Shown here piece by piece: positions 9,847 to 19,206 of a DNA stretch of 64,000 nt. Positions within the stretch are counted from its first letter, which is position 1. The number at the start of each line of letters is the position of its first letter. The notes under the pieces were generated by a model, which was not told where the DNA came from, did no database searches, and was given only the letters and a program-made list of their open reading frames with translations. Source of the stretch: Diphasiastrum complanatum (lineage: Eukaryota > Streptophyta > Lycopodiopsida > Lycopodiales > Lycopodiaceae). A program made the position numbers and the translations under genes. Location of the stretch: positions 23,158 to 87,157 of the forward strand of contig MU832103.1 of the NCBI GenBank assembly GCA_029204225.1, in the 5' to 3' direction.

Positions 9847-10940
9847 TATGGTGATGATGATGGACCTTCATCAAGTCAAAAGCCAAGAAGAACATCAAGG
9901 AAAATACAAGTACCTTCAAGGCTCACATATGATGAAAAGGGTAAGCAAGAAGTTTCTAGAAATTGTGTTGCTTTCCTAACCTCTTTTGATGAACCTACAA
10001 GTGTAGATGAAGCAAGGAAAGAAGAGGAGTGGATCCAAGCAATGGATCTTGAGTATCAAGCTCTTACGAAGAATGGAACATGAAGATTGGTGGAGTTGCC
10101 TAAGGATAAGAAAGCTATTGGATGCAAATTGATCTTCAAGGTGAAGACAAACCAAGATGGATCTATCAACAAGTACAAGGCAAGGTTAGTGGCAAAAGCA
10201 TATGCTCAACAACAAGGGATTGACTATGATGAGACCTTTGCACCCATGGAAAAGATGGTAAGCATTCGAGTCATCATCTCACTTGATATACTTTATGGAT
10301 GGGATCTATGGCAAGTAGACATTACAAATGCATTATTGAATGGTGGTCTTGAGGAGGATGTGTACACGGAACAACCCGAGAGCTACATTTCATCAACAAA
10401 GCCAAATCATGTGTGTCTACTACAAAAGAGCTTGAATGGCCCTAAGCCAGTACCAAGGAGTTGGTATGCCAAGCTTAACACTTTTTTACTCTCTCATGGC
10501 TTTGTTATGAGTGAGTATGATCATTCACTTTATTATAGGTCTGCTGGAAATGATGCTACCATCTAATCTATGTGGATGATATCATCTTGAGTGGTGGAGA
10601 CAATCAAGATGTGGAGGATATCAAGAGTGCTCTTAAAGAGTTTGAATTGCATGATCTTGGTAACTTTACATTTTGGAGGATATCAAGAGTGCTCTTAAGG
10701 AGTTTGAGGTGCATGATCTTGGTAATTTGCATTAAATTTCGGGAATAGAAGTCATTAGATCTTCTCAATCTACTTTCATTTGTCAAGAGAAGTATGTTGA
10801 TTCTATTCTAGAAAGATTTCATATGGTAGACGCAAAAGCTAGTGATACACCTATGGAGTCTCATGTAAAGCTAACTATAAGAGGTAATGAAAGATCCTTC
10901 GAGGACATTACTCTCTATAGGAAGCTAATTGGTTCATTCA
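9558..10940 (+). pseudogene. Ty1/copia integrase C-terminus, RT and start of RNase H
   Basis: The + strand arm of the inverted duplication continues into a linker (9799-10083, with FDEPTSVDEARKEEEWIQAMD) and RT. The open part 10087-10566 has IGCKLIFKVKTNQDGSINKYKARLV-type sequence, the first catalytic Asp in WQVDITNALLNG, and the SWYAKLNTFLLSHGF region. The YVDD box lies at 10569-10580 just after a frameshift. A 62 bp tandem duplication and stops follow. Homology ends at SFEDITLYRKLIGSFN near 10940, so RNase H is missing. TGA at 10081 and a TAA inside the RT region confirm inactivity. Confidence 0.8.
10612..10735 (+). repeat. 62 bp tandem duplication inside copia RT
   Basis: The unit beginning TGGAGGATATCAAGAGTGCT is present at 10612-10673 and again at 10674-10735, with a handful of substitutions. 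It covers the segment after YVDD (VEDIKSALKEFELHDLGN). It adds about 20 residues and shifts the frame, a replication-slippage type change after the element died. Confidence 0.85.
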
Positions 10941-11192
10941 ATTAAGAAACACAGTTTAAACACCCGATTGGATCAATCACCACAACACAACGTCAAGTGC
11001 AACAAGACAAGACAACAGAGTTGCTCTCCACAAACTGTATATTCAACTGATAAGTAAGTACAAAGATAAGTTGCTTAAAAGCATTCAAAGGGCTCATAAA
11101 AGAAAGATGGCCCGATAATTCTAGAACTAAGCACACGTGGTGTTGTCGAAATAAGAAAGCACTGTATAAGTTGATCATTGCTATTTTAACTC
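10941..11192 (-). mobile_element. 3' LTR fragment of the minus-strand copia element
   Basis: On the minus strand a purine run ATTGAGGGAGAGAGTT (about 11190-11206) stands just downstream of the RNase H frame, where the polypurine tract belongs. The sequence left of it should therefore be U3 of the 3' LTR. It is cut at 10941 by the + strand copia relic. No second copy is present in the window for comparison, so the LTR call rests on position and the purine tract. Confidence 0.5.
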
Positions 11193-11240
11193 TCTCCCTC
11201 AATGATCAACGTCTCTCTTTATTTTAGAGTTTACTCTATT

Positions 11241-11740
11241 CATGGAACATACCTCCATGATAGTATTACAAGTAAAGGCTTTTTACATAACCAGATCTAG
11301 GCCAAGTTTGGCTCTAAAAGTCTCAAACTTTTTTTTACTTAAAGCTTTCGTAAATATATCAACAACTTGTAATAACGTAGAACAATGTACGATACTTATA
11401 TCTTCAGATTGTAGCTTCTCAAGCACAAAGTGATATTTTACCTCAATATGTTTTGTCCTTGCGTGAAAGATAAGATTCTTAGCCAATTGTATTCCAGTTT
11501 GACTGTCACAGAAAATAACAGTAGGATTTACCTGCTTCATGCCAATCTCACATAACAACTTACGTAGCCAAACAACTTCCTAGGTAGTAGAACTCAACGC
11601 TTTATATTCGGCTTCTATAGAAGAAAGAGAAATAGTATCTTGCTTCTTGCTAGACCATGAAAAACAACCGCTATCAAAATTGAAGGCATAACCTGTTGTT
11701 GACTATCTATACTTCCTGCCCAATCAGCGTCAACATAACC
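11241..11740 (-). pseudogene. Copia RNase H
   Basis: RNase H removes the RNA strand during reverse transcription. The open part 11283-11558 carries the family C-terminus: IFCDSQTGIQLAKN with a catalytic-type Asp, HARTKHIEVKYHFV, and VVDIFTKALSKKKF. Upstream the GYVDADWAG start is present but degraded by stops between 11558 and 11740. It belongs to the minus-strand element of 11.2-14.7 kb and directly precedes its polypurine tract. Confidence 0.8.
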
Positions 11741-12703
11741 CTATAACTTAGGTAAAACACTTTGTCTTTTGTAGATTAGGCCAAGGTTAGGTGTACCTTT
11801 CACATACCTCAAAATCCTTTTTGCAGCTTTCCAATGGTCCATAGTGGGTGATGACATGAATTGGCTAATCAAACTTACAACATAGCAGATATCAGGACGT
11901 GTAGTTGTAAGATATATCAAACTCCCAACTAGCTGACGAAATAGAGTAGCGTCAACATGTGCACTATCATCAATACGAGATAATTTCTTACTAGCTTCAC
12001 AAGGGATGATGGAAGGTTTGCACTCTGTCATGTAAAATCTCTCCAATATCTTGCCCACATACTTGTTTTGACATAGCCTGATATCACTGCCAGTTTGCCA
12101 TACTTCGAAATCCAAGCAATAGTGCATAAGATCTAAATCTGTCATCTCAAACTGCTTGCATAAGTTAGCTTTGATAGAACGAGTGAGGTTCTCATCATTG
12201 TCCGTGATAATGATATCATCAACGTAAAGTACAATCAAGGCAATGCTATCATCATTTATAAGAACATAAAGGTTTGGATCTGAATTTGTTCTTACAAACC
12301 CATGAGAAAGAAAGTAAATGTCAATGCATCCATACCATGCGTGTGGCGCTTGCTTAAGGCCATAAAGTGCTTTGTGTAGTTTACATACCTTATGTTCTTG
12401 CCCTTTTGCCATAAAGCCCTACGGTTGGACCATGTAAACTTCTTCCTCTAAGTCACCATTCAAAACTGCGGACTTCACATCCATTTGATGGATCTTTCAC
12501 CCAAAATGAGATGCTAGGGCAATGAAAAGGCGTAGCGTAGTGCACTTAGCCACTGGAGCAAATGTCTTTTCATAGTCAATTCCTTTGCTTTGCTCATAAC
12601 CCTTCACTACTAGGTGTGCCTTATGCTTTGCTATCGTGCCATCCACATGAAACTTTGTTCTAAACACCCATTTGTTGTCAATGGGTTTCTTTCCAACTCC
12701 CAT
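11741..12703 (-). pseudogene. Copia reverse transcriptase (two open parts)
   Basis: The first part (12703-12497) reads IDNKWVFRTKFHVDGTIAKHKAHLV-type fingers. After a frameshift and the missing LDVKTAFL block (recognisable near 12430-12480 in another frame), the second part (12412-11741, 223 residues) has HKALYGLKQAPHAWY, the full YVDDIIIT active site, MTDLDLMHYCLDF, and the connection domain RQLVGSLIYLTTTRPDICY. Both catalytic Asp of YVDD are intact. It ends with a stop where RNase H begins. Confidence 0.85.
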
Positions 12704-12811
12704 GTATCATGCCTGTGGATGAATTCTATCTCCTCTTTCATTTTCCTTTGCCACTCTTTGTGACTTTTGCCTCATCAAAGGTTGATGGCTCTCGACACTT
12801 CAAAATGTCAC

Positions 12812-13375
12812 TCAATTTGAAACCGCAATTGTAGGGCTCCTATTTTGTAAGAACGTTGCCACATTGCACGCTTCCGACCAAAGTGAATCGGCCAAGCCCA
12901 TTTGCTTCATCATGGAGCGTGCACTCTCCATAATAGTCATGTTTTTCCTTTCAGCTACACCATTACTATGCGGCATGTGTGACTGTGTGAATTGTCTTTT
13001 GATGCCATGTTCTTTGCAAAAGTCCTCAAAATCATCAGATTTGTATTCGCCCCCTCTATTAGATCTTACCACTTTAATGTGTGCATCCAATCAGTTCTCT
13101 ACCAAAGTCTTGAACTCCTTGAAACGAGCAAAAGCGTCAGATTTCTTCTTCAAGAAATAAATCTATGTCCTCCTAGAGTAATCATCTATGAAAGTCATAA
13201 AATAATATGCTTTCCCCAACGACATGGTCTTCATTGGGCCGCACAGGTCGCTGTGAATGAGTACCACCGGTTTTTTAGCTATTGCAGCTCCAGCTTTTTT
13301 GAATGTCTCCCTGTGATGCTTTCCCATGACGCATCCTTCACATATTGTATGATGATCATCCTGCAATGCCGGTAA
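12812..13375 (-). pseudogene. Copia integrase core
   Basis: Integrase inserts element cDNA into the host genome. The frame 13090-12812 shows VRSNRGGEYKSDDF, HGIKRQFTQSHMPHSNGVAERKN with the catalytic Glu, and LWSEACNVATFLQNRSP. In the family the second catalytic residue lies in LRSDRGGE; here it is N (RSNRGGE), so the enzyme would be dead even without the stops. The first catalytic Asp (HSDLCGP) is in the upstream gag-protease frame. A frameshift at about 13160 separates them. Confidence 0.85.
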
Positions 13376-14068
13376 CCCTATTACCATCTTCAGCTTTGCC
13401 ATCAATCTCAAGCTCCCATAGTTCAAATGACCAAGTCTTTTGTGCCACAACTCAGATTGAGATGCTGTTGAGATAGCCAAACCATATTTTCCTGATTTTG
13501 CAGCATCCAGTTTATAAAGGCCACAGTTACTATCTCTATAACCTTTTGCCACCACTTTATAGTTGTGGTTCATATCCCTCATAAGACATCCATCCTTGAC
13601 AGGTTCAACCTTAAGATGTTGATTTGCCATTACACCAACAAAAAGCAAACTCTTTTTGAGTCCAGGAACATAAAGCATATTAGGGATGTTCTTGATTTTA
13701 CCATCAAAAAACTGCACAGGTACATTGCCCACACCCTGTATTTGGCATTCCTCCCCATTGGCTTGAGTGACTTTATCCCCATCATGGATTGGTGAGAATT
13801 TCTCAAACCAATTATTTTTCTCGATCATATGCCTTGTGGTGCCTGAATCTATGAACCATCTAGCACCATCATCAACTTGGGATGCCAATGCCGATGAAAA
13901 GACACTTGTCTCGTCATCTTCTCCATCATCTTTGGCAATGTTGCCTTGTTGAGTCACTTTTCCTGCCTTTATGTCCGCTTTCTTCTTGTAACACTCACGT
14001 GTCCAATGACCCAGTTTGTGACAATAGTAACATTTGTCTTTCTTCTTCTTTTTCTTTTTTGATGACAA
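13163..14068 (-). CDS. Copia zinc knuckle, protease and GAG-pre-integrase (301 residues)
   Basis: This well-kept frame begins with a Lys run and the knuckle CYYCHKLGHWTREC (residues 13-26). The protease signature WFIDSGTTRHM has its catalytic Asp at residue 74. The GAG-pre-integrase domain (ELWHKRLGHLNYGSL, then C-X2-C in ICEGC) occupies about 207-250. The integrase start VLIHSDLCGPM with the first catalytic Asp and FIDDYSR close the frame, which ends at a stop where the core should continue. The first Met is probably not a true start, since gag precedes it (14704-14273) with a break near 14100. Confidence 0.85.
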   Translation of the reverse strand: MSSKKKKKKKDKCYYCHKLGHWTRECYKKKADIKAGKVTQQGNIAKDDGEDDETSVFSSALASQVDDGARWFIDSGTTRHMIEKNNWFEKFSPIHDGDKVTQANGEECQIQGVGNVPVQFFDGKIKNIPNMLYVPGLKKSLLFVGVMANQHLKVEPVKDGCLMRDMNHNYKVVAKGYRDSNCGLYKLDAAKSGKYGLAISTASQSELWHKRLGHLNYGSLRLMAKLKMVIGLPALQDDHHTICEGCVMGKHHRETFKKAGAAIAKKPVVLIHSDLCGPMKTMSLGKAYYFMTFIDDYSRRT

Positions 14069-14079
14069 CTCTCCCTCGT

Positions 14080-14690
14080 CATCATCATCCTTGAATTTCT
14101 TAGGAATCCTTTTCCATCCTTTCTACTTGCCTTTAGCAAGCAAGGCTTGATCCTCCTGTGGAGTTTGCCTTGACTTCACCACTTCGTGACGTTGCTCTTC
14201 CTGCAACATGATTCCGTGGAAGTCTTCAAAAGTAGGCAACCTCTCCCTCGAAGCAATGCCACTCACAAAAATCTATAGCCCTTCTGAAACATCGCTCATT
14301 GTGGTATGTACCAATTCAACGTCCCTAATTGGTTCTCCAATTGCCACAAGTTGATCTCTTAGCTCCTTTATCCTGGTGACGAAAGATTCCACTGATTCAC
14401 TTTCTTCCATCCTTATTGCGTTCAATCTCGACTTCAAGAACATGGCCCGAACTGGATTGTAAGATTGAAATTGCATTCTAAGAGATTCCCAAGCTCTCCT
14501 AGCCATCATGGCATCACTTATATGAGTGATCACATGGTCTTTCACTAAAAGATTGATCAAGGACAATGCTCTCAGCCCCTTTTGATCAAAGGCCCTCATA
14601 TGACTTGGAGTGGTATTTGGCCGGACTTCAATACCTACCACGATCTCCCATAACTCTTTCTCCATCAAAATGCTCTTCATTTCAAAGGAA
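14080..14690 (-). pseudogene. Copia gag capsid part
   Basis: The frame 14704-14273 gives FEMKSILMEKELWEIVVGIE, ALSLINLLVKDHVITHISDAMMARRAWESL, and SESVESFVTRIKELRDQLVAIGEPI, the standard helical gag (UBN2-type) of copia. It continues after a stop with FDGLIGILLQEEQRHE-like sequence near 14180-14230. The first residues are missing because the element is broken at about 14690, where the opposite strand begins to encode RNase H of another copia. Confidence 0.8.
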
Positions 14691-14995
14691 GTTTTATGGA
14701 TCAAAAGGCTACTTTTGGAGCTAAAGTGTTATGCAGATGAAGATTTACCAATTATCAAGAATGATAACATTTCTGCTCAGGCTCTTGCAAATAATCCATC
14801 ATGCAAGGAGCAAGCATATTGAAGTGGCTCATCATTTTGTAAGAGAAAAAGTCATTGGGAGAGAGATCTCATTGGAGCATGTTTCATCTTCAGATTGTGT
14901 TGCAAATCTTCTCACCAAACCTCTACTCAAGAATGTTTTTATGAAGATGAGGTCTAACCTTGGCCTAATTTCAAAGTCTATGTTGATAGGAACAT
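14685..14995 (+). pseudogene. Copia RNase H C-terminal half
   Basis: A short open part (14610-14822) includes WIKRLLLELKC and DEDLPIIKNDNISAQALANN. A one-base shift then gives SKHIEVAHHFVREKVIGREISLEHV and SDCVANLLTKPLLKNVFMKM, the family's last RNase H block. Compared with the homologous element at 52.6-53.4 kb it lacks the first half of RNase H, which lies on the other strand from 15610. Confidence 0.85.
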
Positions 14996-14998
14996 AAA

Positions 14999-15612
14999 TT
15001 TTAAAAAGGAGTATGAAGATTATTAAAATATTATCTTCCTATCTCAAGTTTGGGGTCATGTCCATGGTGATTTCCACTAAAATTCATGCTGTACATAAAA
15101 GGAGTGTGAATTGAGCACATATCCTTCTAGTGTAGCTCGGATTTGAGCTAGATAGGTTCAATTATGATGACATGCAGATGTTTAGATAGCATGCAAAGTT
15201 TTACTGTATGCATGCAAGCCACATGCAATCAGTGCATGCAACATGCAAAGTAGTTTCAGTGATCTACACATGTCTAGGCAGTTTTATGAGTTGACATGCA
15301 GTACATGCAACATACATGCATGTAGTTACACATGTAGATCTATGGTAGGTGAATTAGTTCAGTTAAGTGGACTTTCCATTCAGCTCCACTGTAGGAATTC
15401 GAGTCTCTCTCATGTAGGAAAAGCTGGGCATGTTTTGCCACATTGTGAATATAGAGATTTTGGTGTTTTGGACTCATTCTCTCTCTACCCGAGTTTTCTA
15501 TGCTTGATTTTTTCTCTCTACCCAAGAGCAGCCTCTTTTTCCCATATTGAACACTTAGAATTATTTCTGACATTCATTTCTCATAGTGAAGAGTTAGATT
15601 TTTTCATATTCA
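14999..15612 (+). mobile_element. Polypurine tract and 3' LTR, truncated
   Basis: TTTTAAAAAGGAGTA (about 14999-15013) precedes TGAAGATTATTAAAATATTATC. This closely parallels the polypurine tract and LTR start of the 51.5-58.0 kb element (AGGAGGAG, TGAAGAATTG). The LTR body runs to the breakpoint near 15612 without a recognisable CA end. CT-rich runs (CTCTCTCTACCC twice, near 15478 and 15510) resemble the repeated CTCTC/GGGTAGAGAGAG block of the other family. A cluster of ATGCA motifs lies inside. Confidence 0.6.
15163..15325. repeat. Cluster of ATGCA/CATGCA motifs
   Basis: Within about 160 bp the string ATGCA occurs about twelve times, mostly as ACATGCA or GCATGCA and partly overlapping (near 15172, 15190, 15210-15245, 15296-15320). 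CATGCA is the core of the plant RY element. The array sits inside the LTR and may be a decayed minisatellite or a promoter element. Confidence 0.6.
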
Positions 15613-16176
15613 AGTGGTTGTAAGAGATTTGTATTCAGCTTCACATGATGATAAGGAAATAGTTGCCTGCTTCTTTGATAGCCAAGAAACCAAATTTCCT
15701 CCAAGAAATATAGTGTAAGCACTTGTGGATTTCCTATCCAACCTGTCCCCTGCAAAATCTGAATCTAAAAAAGCAATCAAAGTCAGATCTTCTCCTTCAT
15801 AGTAAAGTCCATAATCCAAGGTAGAAGATATATACCTCAAGACTCTTTTATCCAACTTCCAATGATATAACTTTGGATCCTGCATGTGTTGACTTAGCTT
15901 ATGAACACAAAAGCTTAGATCAGGCCTAGTCACTTTTAACCAAATAAGTGAGCCAATAAGACTCCTATAAAAAGTGATGTCCTCAAAGGATTTTTCATCA
16001 TCTTTAATAGGAACTTTTACAGTGTGTTCCATAGGTGTATCTATGCCTTTACAGTCCTCCATATGGAATTTCTTGAGCATGAAAAGTGCATATCTACTTT
16101 GGCTTATAAATGCATGACCTTTCCAAAAATCTATTTCAAGGCCTAGAATATAGTGAAGAACTCCTAAGTCTTGCAC
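15610..16176 (-). CDS. Copia RT connection and RNase H, N-terminal half
   Basis: The 188-residue frame starts in the RT palm (MQDLGVLHYILGLEIDF). It passes SRYALFMLKKFHMEDCKGIDTPME and YRSLIGSLIWLKVTRPDLSF into RNase H: FLDSDFAGDRLDRKSTSAYTIFLGGNLVSWLSKKQ and SLSSCEAEYKSL. The catalytic Asp of SDSDFAG and the Glu of CEAEY are present. It stops three Thr after CEAEYKSL, exactly where the opposite-strand fragment at 14685 resumes. Confidence 0.85.
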   Translation of the reverse strand: MQDLGVLHYILGLEIDFWKGHAFISQSRYALFMLKKFHMEDCKGIDTPMEHTVKVPIKDDEKSFEDITFYRSLIGSLIWLKVTRPDLSFCVHKLSQHMQDPKLYHWKLDKRVLRYISSTLDYGLYYEGEDLTLIAFLDSDFAGDRLDRKSTSAYTIFLGGNLVSWLSKKQATISLSSCEAEYKSLTTT

Positions 16177-16195
16177 TCAGTACCAAGTGCATGCT

Positions 16196-16748
16196 TAGTT
16201 TCTTCAACTAACTTCTCATTGTTTCCACAAAGAATGATATCATCTACATAGATGAGAAGAATAATTACAAACTTATAATACAGAGAAGGGTCATATTCAC
16301 TTAGACAAAATCCGAGTGATATGAGATAGGAATTGTTCCTTGCATACCAAGACCTTGGTGTCTATTTCAGTCCATACAGACTTTCCTTCACAAAACCTGG
16401 AGGCTACTCCATATAAATCTCCTCCTCAAGGTAACCATTGAGAAATGCATTAGAAACATCAAGTTGGAACATACTCCATTTGTGAAAACATGCAAGAGAG
16501 ATGAGTATTCGAATTGTTACCATCTTTGCAAGTGGTGCAAAGGTGTCTTCATAGTCAAGACCTTTGATCTGTGAGTAGCCTTTGGCACAAAGTCTTGCTT
16601 TATACTTATTGATAGATCCATCATGATTATACTTGATTCTGAATACCCACTTACATCCAATCACATGCATGTTGTTTGGTGGCTCCACAAGCTCCCATGT
16701 GTTATTTGATATCAAGGCTTCAAATTCTTGGCTCATTGCTTCAACCAC
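16196..16748 (-). pseudogene. Copia reverse transcriptase, fingers and palm
   Basis: The open part 16748-16404 has FEALISNNTWELVEPPNN, CKWVFRIKYNHDGSINKYKARL, KGYSQIKGLDYEDTFAPLAKM, and the first catalytic Asp in FQLDVSNAFLNGYLEEEIYME. Beyond a stop at about 16400 the frame continues degraded through GLKQTPRSWYARN- and LLIYVDDIILCG-like sequence (16200-16390) to join the frame starting at 16176. At least two frameshifts lie in between. Confidence 0.85.
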
Positions 16749-16759
16749 TCCTTGGATTG

Positions 16760-17395
16760 AAAAGCTTCTTGGACATCCTTAGGCTCTTCATCTGATATAA
16801 AAATTACATGATAGAAAATTTCACCTTCCACTTACTTCTTCATCATATGTGAGCTTCCTTGGCTCAGATCTTGCTCGTGTAGATCTTCTGGTTGTGGTAG
16901 TTTGAATTTGCTCTCCCCAAGCCTCGGCCTTACCTCTTCTTGAACAACATCAAGATTGATGATTGTAGACCTTACATGAGTCTCCTTGATCTGTGCATCA
17001 TCCAAGTTAAACTTCTGATCTTCATGGAAGATCACATCTCTACTAACAACTTTTTTGTCAGTAGAGGGCAACTAAACCTTGTATGATTTTTTAGTGGATG
17101 CATATCCTACAAAAATTCCTTTTACTGCACTAGGATCTTCCTTCTTCCTAGTTTCTAGAGGCACTTGCACAAAGCATACACAGCCAAAAATCCTAAGATG
17201 ATCTACCTTAGGCTTTTTCTTGTACAACATCTCAAATGGTGTCTTTCCTCCTATTGCAAGATTTGAAAGCCTATTACAAAGATGGTTTGCACATGCAACT
17301 GTCTCTCCCCAAGATTCTTTAGGCAGAGAAGCTTCTAGCCTAACGGCTTTTGCAACTCCATTTTGTTGAGGAGTATATGAACAAGAAAAATCTCT
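16760..17395 (-). pseudogene. Copia integrase C-terminus and linker
   Basis: A short open part 17071-16832 (STDKKVVSRDVIFHEDQKFNLDD) is preceded, in broken frame, by the ending of the core: SYTPQQNGVAK, AWGETVACANHLCNRL, KTPFEMLYKKKPKVDHLRIFGCVCFVQVPLE and KGIFVGYASTKKSYKV, readable between 17390 and 17075. The catalytic Glu of the NGVAERKN motif has become NGVAKAV-like, so the enzyme is disrupted at its active site as well as by stops. Confidence 0.7.
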
Positions 17396-18043
17396 TTAAA
17401 TACCCTCTCTCTCACAAAAGTCTTTAAACTTATTGGAAGTGTATTCTCCTCCACTATCACTTCTTAAAGCTTTTAACTTGAAAGGAAACTGCTTCTCTAC
17501 ATAAGCTTTGAAAGTAAGAAAAACATCATAGACCATGGCTTTTGAAGACATCATATAGATCCAAGAATATCTTGTATAATCATCTACAAAAGAGACAAAG
17601 CAGTTGGCTCCTCCTTTGCTCTTAGTTGATGAGAAATGAACATCAAAGTGTACAAGTTCAATTGGTTGCTTTGTCTTGATACTTGATCTAGGAAAAGACC
17701 TTCTGCGTGAATTTGCCAGCACACAAGCTTCACAAGGTAGAAGCTCCTTTGACAGTGTCTTTGGTAGACCAACAACTTTTTCTTCTTTGACCATAGATTG
17801 CATGGCTTTGAAATTGGGATGACCTAATCTCTTGTGCCACAGATCCTCCTGTAGAACCTTGGTTTTATAAGCAATATCTGAAATGTTAGCACTCTCCCTA
17901 GAATCTAGTTTGTACAACTTACCAATTCTAGATCCTCTAGCAATAACTTCATTTTCTCTTGAGATTATACACTTGTCAGCTTGAAACTTGACATCCAATC
18001 CACTATCAAACAATTGTCCTACACTAATGAGATTCTTGGTCAA
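17396..18043 (-). CDS. Copia GAG-pre-integrase and integrase core (215 residues)
   Basis: It begins at TKNLISVGQL, then the zinc-binding pre-integrase region DLWHKRLGHPNFKAM followed by C-X2-C in LLPCEACVLA. Integrase follows: ELVHFDVHFSST (Asp1 kept, HSD changed to HFD), FVDDYTRYSWIYMM, and ALRSDSGGEY (Asp2). A stop follows EREGI, just before the third catalytic residue. Its start overlaps the end of the gag-protease frame by a few bases, which shows a single frameshift between them. Confidence 0.85.
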   Translation of the reverse strand: MTKNLISVGQLFDSGLDVKFQADKCIISRENEVIARGSRIGKLYKLDSRESANISDIAYKTKVLQEDLWHKRLGHPNFKAMQSMVKEEKVVGLPKTLSKELLPCEACVLANSRRRSFPRSSIKTKQPIELVHFDVHFSSTKSKGGANCFVSFVDDYTRYSWIYMMSSKAMVYDVFLTFKAYVEKQFPFKLKALRSDSGGEYTSNKFKDFCEREGI

Positions 18044-19182
18044 TCTAGGTACATAAGTACATCATGTAAGCAAAAAGATTTTGATGATGATGCATGCAAT
18101 GGAATACTACCTATTCCTTCAATTCTACACTCTACATCATTAGCAGTATAGATTGATTTTTTTGCACCTAGATATGGCATGAGATTAGTGAAAGAGTTTC
18201 TAGAACTAGACATATGGGAACTAGCCCCACTATCTATCCACCAGACTTCTTCATTCTTAAAAGGAAAAGATGAAAAAGTAGACATCATTAATGAATCCTC
18301 TCTTTCACTCTCTACACCCTCACACTCATCCTCATTAGTAAGGTTAGCTTGCTTAGATTGGTTCTTATTCTTGAAACAATTTGATGCATAGTGTCCTTTC
18401 TTGCCACAGAAAAAACACTTGATCTTTGACAGCTTCTTCTTGCCACTGGATGTTGCAGCTTGTGAGGACTGATCCTCACCACCTTCTTTGGCTTTGTCCT
18501 TCTTGAAATGTTGTTGTCCTTTGCCCTTGCCTCTTGACTTGTCTTTGATGAAGAGTGCTTTTTCATCTCCACCATCTTTCAATGAAAGTCTGTTGATCCT
18601 CAACATCTTGTTCTCTTGCCTGCTTTCTTCAGCAATGAGAACACCTTGCAGTGTCTCCAAGGATGGTAGATCCTCCCTGACAGCATAAGTCTGCACAATA
18701 TTCTCATACTCATTTCTAAGTTCATTTAGGACTACTTGAACAAGTTCAGTGTTCTTAAGAGCATCACTAATACTAGCTAACCCTTGATGAAGATTCTTGA
18801 CTCTCATGACATATGATGAAGAACTTTCATCTACTCTCTGATAACTTAGAAATATCTGGTTTTTAAGTGTAAGCAATCTAGAAGTATTTTTTATTTCATA
18901 GACTATTTTTAGAGTATCCCAAGCTTCCTTGGTAATGGTGCATCTGATCTCTCTTAACACTTCATTAGTAGCATTCATTTTCATAAAATGAAGGGCAATT
19001 CTGGTTCTTTTGTGGAATGCTGCAGCTTCATTAGGTGCAGCAGGTTCTTCTTCAACTCCACTCACAATATCCATTACATCCTGTAGAATCAATAATGATT
19101 CCATTCTGATCTTCCACATTGCATAATTGGAAGATGTTAATCTCTCACTGTGCTTTAAGAAATGTGAACCAGATGAAGACAT
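18040..19182 (-). CDS. Copia gag-protease polyprotein N-terminus (380 residues)
   Basis: It starts at MSSSGSHFL, a start shared by the homologous element at 56574, so this Met is likely genuine. Residues 10-220 are capsid: SNYAMWKIRMESLL, ITKEAWDTLKIVYE, LELVQVVLNEL-type helices and LPSLETLQGVLIAEESR. A Lys/Gly-rich linker precedes the knuckle CFFCGKKGHYASNC at 256-269. The protease motif WWIDSGASSHM has its catalytic Asp at 317. The last residues deviate (LMYLD instead of LYVPRL) owing to a frameshift at about 18045. No internal stop, so this is the best preserved gag in the window. Confidence 0.9.
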   Translation of the reverse strand: MSSSGSHFLKHSERLTSSNYAMWKIRMESLLILQDVMDIVSGVEEEPAAPNEAAAFHKRTRIALHFMKMNATNEVLREIRCTITKEAWDTLKIVYEIKNTSRLLTLKNQIFLSYQRVDESSSSYVMRVKNLHQGLASISDALKNTELVQVVLNELRNEYENIVQTYAVREDLPSLETLQGVLIAEESRQENKMLRINRLSLKDGGDEKALFIKDKSRGKGKGQQHFKKDKAKEGGEDQSSQAATSSGKKKLSKIKCFFCGKKGHYASNCFKNKNQSKQANLTNEDECEGVESEREDSLMMSTFSSFPFKNEEVWWIDSGASSHMSSSRNSFTNLMPYLGAKKSIYTANDVECRIEGIGSIPLHASSSKSFCLHDVLMYLD

Positions 19183-19206
19183 CTTCTTGGTGAGGAATTC
19201 TAGTAA

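Larger units (their letters stand above)
11193..14690 (-). mobile_element. Ty1/copia element, minus strand, gag to RNase H, lacking 5' LTR
   Basis: The domain order read right to left is complete for copia: gag (14704-14080), zinc knuckle, protease and GAG-pre-integrase (14068-13300), integrase (13375-12812), RT (12703-11741), RNase H (11740-11283), polypurine tract and LTR piece. Long frames remain (301, 223 and 143 residues), so decay is moderate. Its right end is cut inside gag at about 14690 by sequence from another copia element in the opposite orientation. Its left LTR is also truncated. Confidence 0.85.
14683..15612 (+). mobile_element. Inverted 3' end of the neighbouring copia element (RNase H C-terminus plus LTR)
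   Basis: The + strand starts at KEVLWIKRLLLELKC (14685) and runs through LPIIKNDNISAQALANNP to LTKPLLKNVF and the end of RNase H near 14990. A purine-rich tract and LTR-like sequence follow. The element at 15610-19182 on the minus strand stops exactly before this point of the same protein (CEAEYKSLTTT). The two pieces are complementary and of the same family, so this segment most likely became inverted in place. Confidence 0.75.
15610..19182 (-). mobile_element. Ty1/copia element, minus strand, gag to RNase H (3' end inverted)
   Basis: Read right to left: gag with a true-looking start at 19182, zinc knuckle, protease, GAG-pre-integrase and integrase (18043-17100), RT (16748-16196), connection and RNase H (16176-15610). 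It is the same family as 51.5-58.0 kb, as gag, knuckle and RNase H align closely. Frames are long (380, 215, 188 residues). Its 5' LTR is not recognisable right of 19.2 kb, and its 3' end has been inverted to 14683-15612. Confidence 0.85.

Noticed and set aside
12864-13375. Long + strand open frames over the copia integrase
   Set aside because: They are complements of the minus-strand integrase and pre-integrase frames, which carry the recognisable motifs.
18312-18575. Basic minus ORF inside the gag-protease region
   Set aside because: It overlaps the well-supported 380-residue gag-protease frame in a shifted frame.
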